A stretch of DNA of 64,000 bases from Janthinobacterium psychrotolerans. GTDB taxonomy: Bacteria > Pseudomonadota > Gammaproteobacteria > Burkholderiales > Burkholderiaceae_D. The notes under the pieces are model-generated. The model made no database searches and had not been told where the DNA came from. It saw nothing but the letters and a program-made list of their open reading frames with translations. Shown here in pieces: positions 11,487 to 19,554 of this stretch (within the stretch, counting starts at the first letter, position 1; each line of letters opens with the position of its first letter). The DNA is taken from NCBI RefSeq assembly GCF_001677885.1, contig NZ_LOCQ01000056.1, forward strand, positions 209,567 to 273,566, read 5' to 3'. Position numbers and translations under genes: made by a program.

Positions 11487-13160
11487 TCAGTGCGCGCTGG
11501 CGCCCGCCGCGCCGATGCCCGTTTCCGAACGCATTTGCTGCGCCTCGTAGCCGGCGCGGTCGATGCGCGCGCGCGGGCTCTTGTCGAGGATGGAGAACAG
11601 CCAGATGCCGACGAAACCGGCCGTCATCGAGAACAGCGCCGGCGAAGCGTAGGGGAACAGCGCTGCCGGATGGCCCAGCACGTCGACCCACACCGATTTC
11701 GACACCACCGTCAGGCCGACCGCCGTGATCAAACCGAGGAAGCCGCCGATGGTGGCGCCGCGCGTGGTGCAGTCTTTCCACAGCACCGACATGAACAGCA
11801 CCGGGAAGTTGGCCGAGGCGGCAATCGCAAACGCCAGCGAGACCATGAAGGCGATGTTCTGCTTTTCAAAGGCGATGCCCAGCACGACGGCGATAATGCC
11901 CAGCACGATGGTGGTCACGCGCGACACTTTCAGTTCGTTCGCACCGGTGGCCTTGCCCTTCTTGATGACGGTGGCGTACAGGTCGTGCGAGACGGCCGAG
12001 GCGCCCGACAGGGTCAAACCGGCCACCACGGCCAGGATGGTGGCAAACGCCACGGCCGACATAAAGCCCAGGAACACATTGCCGCCGACCGCCTTGGCCA
12101 GGTGCACGGCCGCCATGTTGTTGCCGCCCAGCAGTTTGCCGGCCGCATCCTTGAATTCGGGATTGGTGCTGACCAGCACGATGGCGCCAAAACCGATAAT
12201 GAAGGTCAGGATATAGAAATAGGCGATCCAGGTGGTGGCCCAGAACACCGATTTGCGCGCTTCCTTGGCGCTCGGCACGGTGAAGAAACGCATCAGGATG
12301 TGCGGCAGGCCAGCCGTGCCGAACATCAGCGCCATGCCGAAGGAGATGGCCGAAATCGGGTCCTTGATAAAGCTGCCCGGACCCATGATGGCTTCCTTGG
12401 TGGCGTGCACGTCGACCGACCTGGCAAACAGCGCTTCGGGGCTGAAGTTGAACTGCGCCAGCACGGCAATGGCCATGAAGCTGGCGCCGCCGAGCAGCAT
12501 CACCGCCTTGATGATCTGTACCCAGGTGGTGGCCGTCATGCCGCCAAACAGCACGTAGATCATCATCAGGGTACCGACCAGCACCACGGCGATCCAGTAT
12601 TCGAGGCCGAACAGCAGCTTGATCAATTGGCCGGCGCCGACCATCTGCGCGATCAGGTAAAAGGCGACCACCACCAGAGTGCCCGATGCCGAGAAAATGC
12701 GGATCGGCGCCTGCTTGAAGCGGTAGGCGGCGACGTCGGCAAAGGTATAGCGGCCCAGGTTGCGCAGGCGCTCGGCCATTAAAAAGGTGATGATGGGCCA
12801 GCCGACCAGGAAGCCGATGGCGTAGATCAGGCCATCATAGCCATTCAGAAAGACGGCGGCGGAAATGCCGAGGAACGATGCGGCCGACATATAGTCGCCG
12901 GCGATCGCCAGGCCGTTCTGGAAACCGGTGATGCCGCCACCGGCCGTGTAGAAGTCCGAGGCCGACTTGGTTTTCGCGGCCGCCCATTTGGTGACGAACA
13001 GGGTAAAGATGACGAACACGGCGAACATGATGATCGCGGTCCAGTTGGTCGGCTGCTGCACCGCCTGGCCCAGGTCGGCGCCGGCGGCCATGACCGCGCC
13101 GCTGCCGCCTGACAAAGTCAATCCTGCCAGGGCGCGCCGGAACTGCCGGACGGCGCTCAT
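11487..13160 (-). CDS. actP: Cation/acetate symporter ActP
   Basis: The 557-aa protein belongs to the sodium:solute symporter family and imports acetate and other short monocarboxylates. It starts [16 protein letters not shown], probably a cleaved signal as in ActP. About 13 hydrophobic segments follow, with signatures [23 protein letters not shown] and SAASFLGIS, and [15 protein letters not shown] further on. The frame continues upstream through the neighbouring gene, but the ATG at 13160 overlaps the DUF485 stop as ATGA and begins the recognisable protein. DUF485-ActP is the usual pair (yjcH-actP). The operon ends in a clear terminator. Confidence 0.93.
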   Translation of the reverse strand: MSAVRQFRRALAGLTLSGGSGAVMAAGADLGQAVQQPTNWTAIIMFAVFVIFTLFVTKWAAAKTKSASDFYTAGGGITGFQNGLAIAGDYMSAASFLGISAAVFLNGYDGLIYAIGFLVGWPIITFLMAERLRNLGRYTFADVAAYRFKQAPIRIFSASGTLVVVAFYLIAQMVGAGQLIKLLFGLEYWIAVVLVGTLMMIYVLFGGMTATTWVQIIKAVMLLGGASFMAIAVLAQFNFSPEALFARSVDVHATKEAIMGPGSFIKDPISAISFGMALMFGTAGLPHILMRFFTVPSAKEARKSVFWATTWIAYFYILTFIIGFGAIVLVSTNPEFKDAAGKLLGGNNMAAVHLAKAVGGNVFLGFMSAVAFATILAVVAGLTLSGASAVSHDLYATVIKKGKATGANELKVSRVTTIVLGIIAVVLGIAFEKQNIAFMVSLAFAIAASANFPVLFMSVLWKDCTTRGATIGGFLGLITAVGLTVVSKSVWVDVLGHPAALFPYASPALFSMTAGFVGIWLFSILDKSPRARIDRAGYEAQQMRSETGIGAAGASAH

Positions 13161-13465
13161 ACCTGCACCCGCTTGGCGATGGCGGCCGTCAGCTCGTCGA
13201 ACTGCTTGTTGGCGCGGCTGACATAGATGCCGGTCACCACCACCGTGAAGACGATCACGAACAGGCCGATCGGCATGCCCCAGGTCATCACGCCGGCGCC
13301 CGTTTTCGAGGCGAGAAATTCCTTGTTGAAGGCGATCAGCAGGATGTAGCCGTAATAGACCACCATCATGGCGGCCGTCAGCCACCAGCCGAACGTCGAA
13401 CGTACCTTGACCAGCTTGTGATAATTGGGGTCGCCCTTGATTTTTTGAACCAGATCGTCTTGCAT
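13157..13465 (-). CDS. DUF485 membrane protein (YjcH-like), ActP partner
   Basis: The 102-aa inner-membrane protein has two predicted helices, [20 protein letters not shown] and the [19 protein letters not shown] region. The N-terminal motif [17 protein letters not shown] is typical of DUF485 proteins encoded immediately upstream of actP. It probably assists the symporter, although its role is not established. A GGAGG ribosome site precedes the ATG. It is coupled to actP by ATGA. Confidence 0.88.
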   Translation of the reverse strand: MQDDLVQKIKGDPNYHKLVKVRSTFGWWLTAAMMVVYYGYILLIAFNKEFLASKTGAGVMTWGMPIGLFVIVFTVVVTGIYVSRANKQFDELTAAIAKRVQV

Positions 13466-13521
13466 TTTGTTGCCTCCATTTATATGAAACCATGCTCTTT
13501 TGTTTCGAGCTTGGCTACCAC

Positions 13522-13546
13522 AATAAAGGGCGAGGCTTACCCGCCC
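13522..13546 (-). terminator. Probable terminator downstream of hmp
   Basis: On the minus strand GGGCGGG, loop TAAGC, CCTCGCCC forms a 7-bp stem with one G-T pair, followed by TTTATT. It lies about 27 bases past the hmp stop and before the DUF485-actP operon, so it should separate the two units. Confidence 0.6.
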
Positions 13547-13572
13547 CTTACGGCGGGCGGCATTTCGACATT

Positions 13573-14754
13573 TCAGTTCAGGGCGGACGCGGGACCGAAA
13601 AACTCATGGTGGGTCTGGTTTTCCGGCACGCCCAGTTCGCGCAGGTAGCCCTTTACGGCGCGCATGAACGGCTGCGGTCCCAGGAAATACGCATCGACAT
13701 CGCGCGAGGCGGGCAGCCATTGCGCCAGCTGCGCCTTGCCCAGCAGGCCGACGGCGTCCGGCGCATGTTCGGGCCCGCCATGTTCCGCATAGCAGTAATG
13801 GCGTTTCAGTTGCGGATGCCGCGCCGCCAGTGCGTCGATCTGCGCGCGAAACGCATGCACGCCATGGTTGCGTGCCGCATGGATAAAGTGCACCGGGCGC
13901 TTGCCGCGCAGGGCCTGCGTCAACATGGCCAGGGTCGGCGTGATGCCGACGCCGCCCGAAATGAGCACCAGCGGCTTGTCGCCGTCGGCCAGCACGAACT
14001 GGCCCGACGGCGGCGTCAGTTGCACCACGCCGTCCAGGTGTACCTGGTCATGCAAATAATTCGATACCTTGCCGCCCGGCTCGCGCTTGACGCTGATGCG
14101 GTAGGTCTGGCCATTGCTGGCGGCCGACAGCGAATACTGGCGCCGCATCGGCACGCCGTCGACATTGACCACCACGCCGATATACTGGCCCGGCGCAAAC
14201 GCCAGCACCGCCTTGCCGTCCACCGGCGCCATCAGGAACGAGGTGATTTCTTCGCTCTCCGCCACCTTGCCGACCACCTGAAAATCGCGCGCGCCACTCC
14301 AGCCGCCGGGCGCACTGGCCTGTTGCCGGTAGATGCGCCCTTCTTCGCCGGCCAGGATCTCGGCCAGCTGGCCGTAGGCCGCGCCCCAGGCGTCGATCAC
14401 GGCGTCGGTCGCCACCTCCTCGCCCAGCACTTCGCGGATCGCCTTGAGCAGGCTGGCGCCTACCAGTGGATAGTGCTCGGCGCGGATCTGCAGCGCCACG
14501 TGCTTGTTGACGATGGTGGCGACCAGGCCGCCCAGGGCGTCGAGCCGGTCGATATTGCGCGCATAGGCCAGCACGCCGTTGGCCAGCGCGCGCTGCTGCT
14601 CGCCGCTGTGCTGGTGCGCCTGGTTAAAGTACGGCAGAACTTCCGGATAATCGCGGAACAGGCCCTGGTAAAAGTGGCGGGTCAGCGCTTCGCCGCCCTG
14701 CTCGAGGATCGGCACGGTGGCGCTAACGATGTCGCGTTGTGGCTGGGTCAGCAT
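13573..14754 (-). CDS. hmp: Flavohaemoglobin, nitric oxide dioxygenase
   Basis: The 393-aa enzyme oxidises nitric oxide to nitrate using oxygen and NAD(P)H. The globin domain (about 1-140) has distal Tyr29 (TRHFYQ) and proximal His85 (NKHVALQIRAEHY), the catalytic haem residues of Hmp. The FAD domain carries RRQYSLS and GGKVSNYLH, and the NAD domain LISGGVGITPTLAML plus YFLGPQPFM. Length matches the family (about 395 aa). It is the second gene of a unit with the hemerythrin gene 37 bases upstream, and regulation by NsrR is likely from the site at 15250-15272. Confidence 0.96.
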   Translation of the reverse strand: MLTQPQRDIVSATVPILEQGGEALTRHFYQGLFRDYPEVLPYFNQAHQHSGEQQRALANGVLAYARNIDRLDALGGLVATIVNKHVALQIRAEHYPLVGASLLKAIREVLGEEVATDAVIDAWGAAYGQLAEILAGEEGRIYRQQASAPGGWSGARDFQVVGKVAESEEITSFLMAPVDGKAVLAFAPGQYIGVVVNVDGVPMRRQYSLSAASNGQTYRISVKREPGGKVSNYLHDQVHLDGVVQLTPPSGQFVLADGDKPLVLISGGVGITPTLAMLTQALRGKRPVHFIHAARNHGVHAFRAQIDALAARHPQLKRHYCYAEHGGPEHAPDAVGLLGKAQLAQWLPASRDVDAYFLGPQPFMRAVKGYLRELGVPENQTHHEFFGPASALN

Positions 14755-14791
14755 GAAAAACTCCTGTAATGAGGTGGATAGCTATGTGGAT

Positions 14792-15202
14792 TCAGATGGC
14801 TTCGACGGCCGGATACAGTTCGGTCTCTTCGCGGCGCATGCGCTGGTACAGCGCGTGCAACACCAGATTGGCTTCGCTGCGGAAGGCGTCAGGCTCCTGC
14901 GCCAGCCGCACGGCCGTATTCCAGCGCCCGGCAAAGGCCAGGTAGTCGCCGGCGATGCCTTGCATCTCCGTTTCGTACTGGCGGCCCAGGCGTGCCACCC
15001 TGGCCACGCCGCACGCCTGCACGGCCGGATACAGCACGCGCTGCTCGACAGCCAGGTGCAGCTTGACCAGGCCGCTCATGGCGACGACCTGTTCGGCGAT
15101 CGCCTGCGCCTGCGCCGCCACGCCGCTGCGCGCCAGGGTACGCAGCTGGTCGATGGCCGACAGGATGGCCACGTGTTCATGTTTGAATTTATCGATATTC
15201 AT
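14792..15202 (-). CDS. Hemerythrin HHE-domain protein
   Basis: The 136-aa protein is a single four-helix hemerythrin-like domain that would bind a di-iron centre. Candidate ligands are His10 (KHEHVAIL), His49 and Glu53 (VKLHLAVEQRVLYP), His116 (VLHALYQ) and Glu126 (EETELYP). Proteins of this type sense or bind oxygen or nitric oxide, or repair iron-sulfur clusters; its position ahead of hmp and behind an NsrR-like operator points to nitrosative stress. It is shorter than RIC/YtfE proteins and lacks their N-terminal domain, so it should not be called YtfE. Confidence 0.85.
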   Translation of the reverse strand: MNIDKFKHEHVAILSAIDQLRTLARSGVAAQAQAIAEQVVAMSGLVKLHLAVEQRVLYPAVQACGVARVARLGRQYETEMQGIAGDYLAFAGRWNTAVRLAQEPDAFRSEANLVLHALYQRMRREETELYPAVEAI

Positions 15203-15249
15203 GGTGGTTTCCGCGGTAGAAGTGCCGCCAGTGTAGCGCCTTGCGCTTA

Positions 15250-15272
15250 AACATGCAAATTACATGCATGTT
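15250..15272. promoter_or_regulatory. 23-bp NsrR-type operator upstream of hemerythrin-hmp
   Basis: Two 11-bp halves, AACATGCAAAT and ACATGCATGTT, are separated by one T. This is the 11-1-11 layout of NsrR operators (AAGATGYATTT, N, then its complement), with 8 and 9 matches out of 11. The flanking bases extend the inverted repeat (TTAA on both sides). It lies 48 bases upstream of the hemerythrin ATG, where it would overlap the promoter. Confidence 0.6.
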
Positions 15273-15312
15273 TTAAGCCGCAGCCGGCCACGCCGGCTTG
15301 CGGCGTGCATTG

Positions 15313-15753
15313 TCAGTCGTCGGGAATTTCGAGGCGCAGCGGCCGCGTGCCGATGCGCGCGCCCGTCACCTCATCGATCACCACCGGCTTGACCTCGGCG
15401 CCGGTGGCCACGTCGAGCATGCGCGACAGCCGGCCTTCGCAGCGGTGCCGCCGGCCCCACTCGCCCAGCATCACCAGCACCGGCAGCAGATCGCGCCCGG
15501 CGTCTGTCAGCCGGTACTCTTCGCGCGTCGTTTCGGAATAGCGATGTTTTTCCAGCAGCCCTTCCTGGGTCAGGCTGGCCAGGCGGCGCGTCAGCATGGT
15601 CGGCACGATGCCGAGGTGCTTGCGGAACTGGTCGAAACGCGTGAGGCCAGCATGCGCGTCGCGCAGGATCAACAGGCTCCAGGCGTCGCCGAACACGGCC
15701 AGGCTGCGGGCGATGGGACACGCCCCTGTGGTGGAATTATTTTCAGTAATCAT
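15313..15753 (-). CDS. HxlR-family transcriptional regulator
   Basis: The 146-aa winged-helix protein has the HxlR/MarR-like core CPIARSLAVFGDAWSLLILRDA, RFDQFRKHLGIVPTMLTRRLASL and YRLTDAGRDLLPVL. Cys12 in the CPIARSL segment matches the redox-sensitive N-terminal cysteine seen in several HxlR proteins that respond to electrophiles or quinones. It is divergent from an SDR/quinone-reductase pair 100 bp away and probably represses it, the usual arrangement for this family. Confidence 0.88.
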   Translation of the reverse strand: MITENNSTTGACPIARSLAVFGDAWSLLILRDAHAGLTRFDQFRKHLGIVPTMLTRRLASLTQEGLLEKHRYSETTREEYRLTDAGRDLLPVLVMLGEWGRRHRCEGRLSRMLDVATGAEVKPVVIDEVTGARIGTRPLRLEIPDD

Positions 15754-15777
15754 GGCGAGCGTTTACTTTTACTTTCA

Positions 15778-15812
15778 AAAAGATAGTAATATTCGTACTG
15801 AAAAGATAGTAA
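15778..15812. promoter_or_regulatory. Direct repeats in the HxlR/SDR intergenic region
   Basis: AAAAGATAGTAA occurs at 15778-15789 and again at 15801-15812, start to start 23 bases (about two helical turns). Upstream, TTTACTTTTACTTTC adds partly complementary TACT/AGTA elements. This fits an operator for the divergently encoded HxlR regulator; the assignment is by position only. Confidence 0.45.
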
Positions 15813-15857
15813 CACGAACCGGTTCGTCGCACCAACCATCACCATCAGGAGTCATTC

Positions 15858-16673
15858 ATGCAGCAAGCAAGCCACCGCGTCGCCATTGTCACCGGCGCCT
15901 CTTCCGGCATCGGCCAGGCCACCGCCCGGCATCTGGCCAGGGTCGGCTATCAGGTGTTCGGCACCAGCCGCCGCCCCGCCGGCAACGGAGGCCAGCCCTT
16001 CGAGATGCTGGCGCTCAACGTCACCAGCGACGACTCGGTCGAGGCGCTGGTCAGGGAAGTGATGCGACGCGCCGGCCGCATCGACCTGCTGGTCAATAAC
16101 GCCGGCTTCGGCGTGGCGCCGGCCGCCGCCGAGGAAAGCTCGCTGGACCAGGCGCGCGCCATCTTCGACACCAATTTTTTCGGCCTGGTGCGCATGACGC
16201 GTGCGGTGGCGCCGCACATGCGTGCGCAAGGCAGCGGCCATATCATCAATATCGGCTCGGTGCTGGGCTTTTTGCCGATGCCTTACATGGCCCTGTATTC
16301 GGCCAGCAAACACGCGGTGGCCGGCTATTCGGAAGCGCTCGACCATGAACTGCGCACGATGGGCGTGCGCGTGTCGGTGGTGGAACCCGCCTATATCAAT
16401 ACGCCGTTCGACGCCAACCTGATGGCGCCCGACGCGCCGCTGGCGGCCTACCGGGCCATCTGCGAAAAGGTCGAACAGCGTGTCAGGCAGGTGCTGGTCG
16501 GCGCCGATGGCCCCGAGGTGGTGGCCGAGATCATCGTCAAGGCGGCTGGCGCGCGCAAGCACCAGCTGCGCTACGCGCCGGGCCTGGCCAAGCGCATGCG
16601 GCTGCTGCGCCGCTATGCGCCGGCCAGCGTGCTCGACGCGGGTGTGCGCAAAGACCTGCGGCTGGAGGGCTGA
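15858..16673 (+). CDS. Short-chain dehydrogenase/reductase (classical SDR)
   Basis: The 271-aa oxidoreductase has the nucleotide-binding TGASSGIGQATARHLA near the N-terminus, the NNAGFG motif and the catalytic Ser...YSASKH pair, so the triad is intact. An Arg in GTSRRP after beta strand 2 suggests NADP preference. A CAGGAG ribosome site precedes the ATG. It is followed two bases after its stop by a quinone-oxidoreductase-like gene, forming an operon likely controlled by the divergent HxlR protein. The substrate is unknown. Confidence 0.88.
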   Translation: MQQASHRVAIVTGASSGIGQATARHLARVGYQVFGTSRRPAGNGGQPFEMLALNVTSDDSVEALVREVMRRAGRIDLLVNNAGFGVAPAAAEESSLDQARAIFDTNFFGLVRMTRAVAPHMRAQGSGHIINIGSVLGFLPMPYMALYSASKHAVAGYSEALDHELRTMGVRVSVVEPAYINTPFDANLMAPDAPLAAYRAICEKVEQRVRQVLVGADGPEVVAEIIVKAAGARKHQLRYAPGLAKRMRLLRRYAPASVLDAGVRKDLRLEG

Positions 16674-16675
16674 AC

Positions 16676-17680
16676 ATGCAAGCCTATCTGCTCGAAGCCT
16701 ATGGCAAACAACAGCAACTGCGCCTGGCCCGGGTGGCCGAACCGGTGCTGGCCGACGACGAGGTGCTGGTGCAGGTGCATGCGGCCGGCGTCAACCTGCT
16801 CGACGCGAAAATCAGGAATGGCGAATTCAAGCTGATCCTGCCCTACAAGGTGCCGCTGGTGCTGGGCCACGATGTGGCCGGCACGGTGCTGCAGGTGGGC
16901 GCGACGGTCACCGGCTTCGCAGTCGGCGACGAGGTCTATGCGCGCCCCGGCGACATGCGCATCGGCGCGTTTGCCGAGCGCATCGCCGTCAAACAGGATG
17001 CGCTGGCCAGCAAGCCTGCGACCCTGACGATGGAACAGGCGGCGTCCCTGCCGCTGGTGGGCCTGACGGCCTGGCAGGCGCTGGTCGGCCTTGCCAGGCT
17101 GCGGCCAGGGCAAAAAGTGTTTATCCAGGCCGGTTCCGGCGGCGTGGGCAGCTTTGCCATCCAGCTGGCCAAGCACCTCGGTGCGTTTGTCGCCACCAGC
17201 ACCAGCGCCGCCAACGCGGCCTGGGTCAAGGAACTGGGCGCCGACCTGGTGATCGACTACAAAAAAGACGATATCGCCGCCGTGCTGCGCGACTACGACG
17301 TGGTGCTGCACAGCCAGGACAGCGCGACCTTGCGCAAGTCGCTGGGCGTGCTCAAGCCGGGCGGGCGCCTGATCTCGATTTCCGGCCCGCCCGATCCGGC
17401 CTTTGCGCACAAGCTCGGTGCGCCATGGCTGGTGAAACTGGTGGTGCGGCTGCTGAGCGCCGGCGTGCGCCGCCAGGCGCGCCGGCGCCAGGTTGATTAT
17501 GACTTCCTGTTCATGCGCGCCGACGGCGCTCAGCTGCGCCAGATCGCCGAACTGGTCGACGCGGGTGCGATCCGGCCGGTGATCGACCGCGTGTTCCCGT
17601 TCGAGCTAACGCCGCAGGCGCTGGCCCATGTCGAGAGCGGCCGCGCCAAAGGCAAGGTGGTGATCGCCATGCAAAACTGA
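16676..17680 (+). CDS. NADP-dependent quinone oxidoreductase-like MDR protein
   Basis: The 334-aa medium-chain dehydrogenase/reductase lacks the structural and catalytic zinc cysteines, as in QOR/CurA-type enzymes. It has the GroES-like fold (VQVHAAGVNLLDAKIRNG, PLVLGHDVAGTVLQVG) and the Rossmann segment VFIQAGSGGVGSFAIQLAKHLGA. The C-terminus ends KGKVVIAM, typical of the group. Together with the upstream SDR and HxlR regulator it probably detoxifies a reactive carbonyl or quinone. A weak hairpin follows the stop. Confidence 0.88.
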   Translation: MQAYLLEAYGKQQQLRLARVAEPVLADDEVLVQVHAAGVNLLDAKIRNGEFKLILPYKVPLVLGHDVAGTVLQVGATVTGFAVGDEVYARPGDMRIGAFAERIAVKQDALASKPATLTMEQAASLPLVGLTAWQALVGLARLRPGQKVFIQAGSGGVGSFAIQLAKHLGAFVATSTSAANAAWVKELGADLVIDYKKDDIAAVLRDYDVVLHSQDSATLRKSLGVLKPGGRLISISGPPDPAFAHKLGAPWLVKLVVRLLSAGVRRQARRRQVDYDFLFMRADGAQLRQIAELVDAGAIRPVIDRVFPFELTPQALAHVESGRAKGKVVIAMQN

Positions 17681-17687
17681 GTTTTTC

Positions 17688-17717
17688 AGGAGCGATGCGA
17701 AAAACAGCGCTCCTTTG
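17688..17717 (+). terminator. Weak terminator-like hairpin after the quinone reductase gene
   Basis: AGGAGCG and CGCTCCT form a 7-bp stem with a 13-base loop, followed only by TTT. It lies eight bases beyond the stop codon and would separate this operon from rsbR 140 bp on. Confidence 0.5.
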
Positions 17718-17857
17718 CTGCAATGTACACAATAGAACCTCAAAAACCGGCTGGCGCGGCCTATAATCCGATTGCGCCTGATTGTGTCCCGGCGCCGCCA
17801 TGCAAGGCGGCGTTGACGGGACAAACGGCATACCCAACATGACAGCCAAGGACAAGC

Positions 17858-18736
17858 ATGAACACAGTAAGCGGCACTGGCCAGGCCAGGCAACTGGCCG
17901 GCATGATCAGCCAACACCATACCCAATTGCTGGAAGGCTGGATGGCCGACCTGATCGGCAGGCTGATGCGCCGTGACAAGATCGCTGAAAACGAACTGCG
18001 CCAGCAGGCGGCGCAATTTCTGCCCTCGCTGGCCGGCGCACTGGAAAGCAGCGACTCGTTCGACATCGAAGCGCGCGCCTGGGATGATACGCGCCAGTTG
18101 CTGACCGAAATTTCGCAGTCGCGCGTGCGCCAGGGCTATTCGCCGATCGACACCGCCAGCTTTATCTTCTCGCTCAAGGAACCGCTGTTCGGCTACCTGC
18201 GCACGGCGCTGGACGACACGCCGCAGCAGCTGAGCGAGGCCATTGTCGGCACCAGCATCCTGTTCGACAAGCTGGGCCTGCTGACCATCGAAATCTATCA
18301 AAAAGCGCGCGAGCAGGTCATCATGCGCCAGCAGCAGGAATTGCTGGAGCTGTCCACGCCGGTGGTGCAACTGTGGAAAAACGTGCTGGCCCTGCCGCTG
18401 ATCGGCACCCTGGACAGCGCCCGCACCCAGGTGGTGATGGAAAGCCTGCTGCAGAAAATCGTCGACACCGGCGCCCTGATCGCCATCATCGACATCACCG
18501 GCGTGCCCACCGTCGACACCCTGGTCGCCCAGCACCTGCTGAAAACCATCGCCGCGGCCCGCCTGATGGGCGCCGACTGCATCATCAGCGGCATCCGTCC
18601 GCAGATCGCGCAAACCATCGTGCACCTGGGCGTGAACCTGGAAGACGTGATCACCAAGGCCACCCTGGCCGACGCCTTCGTGGTGGCCCTGAAGCGCACC
18701 GGTTCGACCATCACCTATTCGAAGCAGGCAGACTGA
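17858..18736 (+). CDS. rsbR: RsbR-type stressosome protein (N-terminal sensor plus STAS)
   Basis: The 292-aa product has an all-helical N-terminal domain (about 10-155) of the RsbRD/RsbR non-haem sensor type, a linker QQQELLELSTPVVQLW, and a C-terminal STAS domain from about 165. The STAS core reads IIDITGVPTVDTLVAQHLL with ISGIRPQIAQTIVHLG. Thr167 and Thr221 line up by eye with the two phosphorylated threonines of Bacillus RsbRA. In that system RsbR and RsbS form a large stressosome that holds RsbT until stress triggers phosphorylation. Its gene order with rsbS and rsbT is the standard module. Confidence 0.9.
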   Translation: MNTVSGTGQARQLAGMISQHHTQLLEGWMADLIGRLMRRDKIAENELRQQAAQFLPSLAGALESSDSFDIEARAWDDTRQLLTEISQSRVRQGYSPIDTASFIFSLKEPLFGYLRTALDDTPQQLSEAIVGTSILFDKLGLLTIEIYQKAREQVIMRQQQELLELSTPVVQLWKNVLALPLIGTLDSARTQVVMESLLQKIVDTGALIAIIDITGVPTVDTLVAQHLLKTIAAARLMGADCIISGIRPQIAQTIVHLGVNLEDVITKATLADAFVVALKRTGSTITYSKQAD

Positions 18737-18743
18737 GACGCCC

Positions 18744-19106
18744 ATGGAAAGAATTCCCATTTTACGCATGGGCCGGCTGCTGCTGGTCACGATCCAGGTG
18801 GACATGCATGACCGCCTGGCCATGACCTTGCAGGACGACCTGACGGCGCGCATCGTCAAGGACCGCGCCACGGGCGTGCTGATCGACATTTCCGCGCTCG
18901 ACATCGTCGACTCCTTTATCGGCCGCATGATCAGCAATACGGCCGCGATGGCCAAGATCCTCGACGCGCGCACGGTGGTGGTCGGCATGCAGCCGGCCGT
19001 CGCCATCACGCTGGTCGAACTGGGCCTGACGCTCGAAGGCGTGAGCACGGCGCTGAACGTGGAACTGGGCATCAAGCTGCTGGAACGGGGCAGCCTGTGG
19101 GATTGA
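18744..19106 (+). CDS. rsbS: RsbS-type STAS antagonist
   Basis: The 120-aa single STAS domain reads MERIPILRMGRLLLVTIQ with the phosphorylation loop DISALDIVDSFIGRM, where Ser57 corresponds to the serine phosphorylated by RsbT in the Bacillus stressosome. It completes the RsbR-RsbS scaffold that sequesters RsbT. It follows rsbR by seven bases. A dedicated anti-anti-sigma factor would look similar, but the neighbours decide for RsbS. Confidence 0.9.
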   Translation: MERIPILRMGRLLLVTIQVDMHDRLAMTLQDDLTARIVKDRATGVLIDISALDIVDSFIGRMISNTAAMAKILDARTVVVGMQPAVAITLVELGLTLEGVSTALNVELGIKLLERGSLWD

Positions 19107-19140
19107 GGGCGCGTGAGCGCGCAACCATTGCGAGTGCGCA

Positions 19141-19554
19141 ATGAGCGGTCCCGGCGAAGCGCAGGTGCTGCCCCTGCACACGGATGAAGACGTGGTGCGG
19201 CTGCGCAAGCAGGTCCGTGAAAGCATGATCGCCATGCGCTTCGGGCTGGTCGAGCAGACCAAGTACATCACGGCGGCCAGCGAACTGGCGCGCAATGTGC
19301 TGCGCTATGGCGGCGGCGGCGAGGGCCGCATCGATTATCTGCGCGACGGCAGCCGCCAGGGCCTGGAACTGAGTTTCAGCGACCAGGGCCCCGGCATCGC
19401 CGACATTGCCCTGGCGCTGTCGGACGGCTATACCAGTGGCGGCGGACTGGGACTGGGTCTGGGCGGCGCCAAGCGCCTGTCCGATGAATTCCGGATCGAC
19501 ACCACCCCCGGTGCCGGCACCACCGTCACGATCGTGAAATGGAAGCTGTTTTGA
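19141..19554 (+). CDS. rsbT: RsbT-type switch serine kinase
   Basis: The 137-aa GHKL ATPase has the N box TAASELARNVLRYGGGG, the G1 box DQGPGIAD and the G2 box GGGLGLGLGGAKRL. RsbT phosphorylates RsbR and RsbS and, once freed, binds and activates a downstream partner (RsbU in Bacillus). No RsbU-type N-domain is seen here; the next genes carry the candidate outputs. Its last 16 bases overlap the next start, indicating translational coupling. Confidence 0.9.
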   Translation: MSGPGEAQVLPLHTDEDVVRLRKQVRESMIAMRFGLVEQTKYITAASELARNVLRYGGGGEGRIDYLRDGSRQGLELSFSDQGPGIADIALALSDGYTSGGGLGLGLGGAKRLSDEFRIDTTPGAGTTVTIVKWKLF

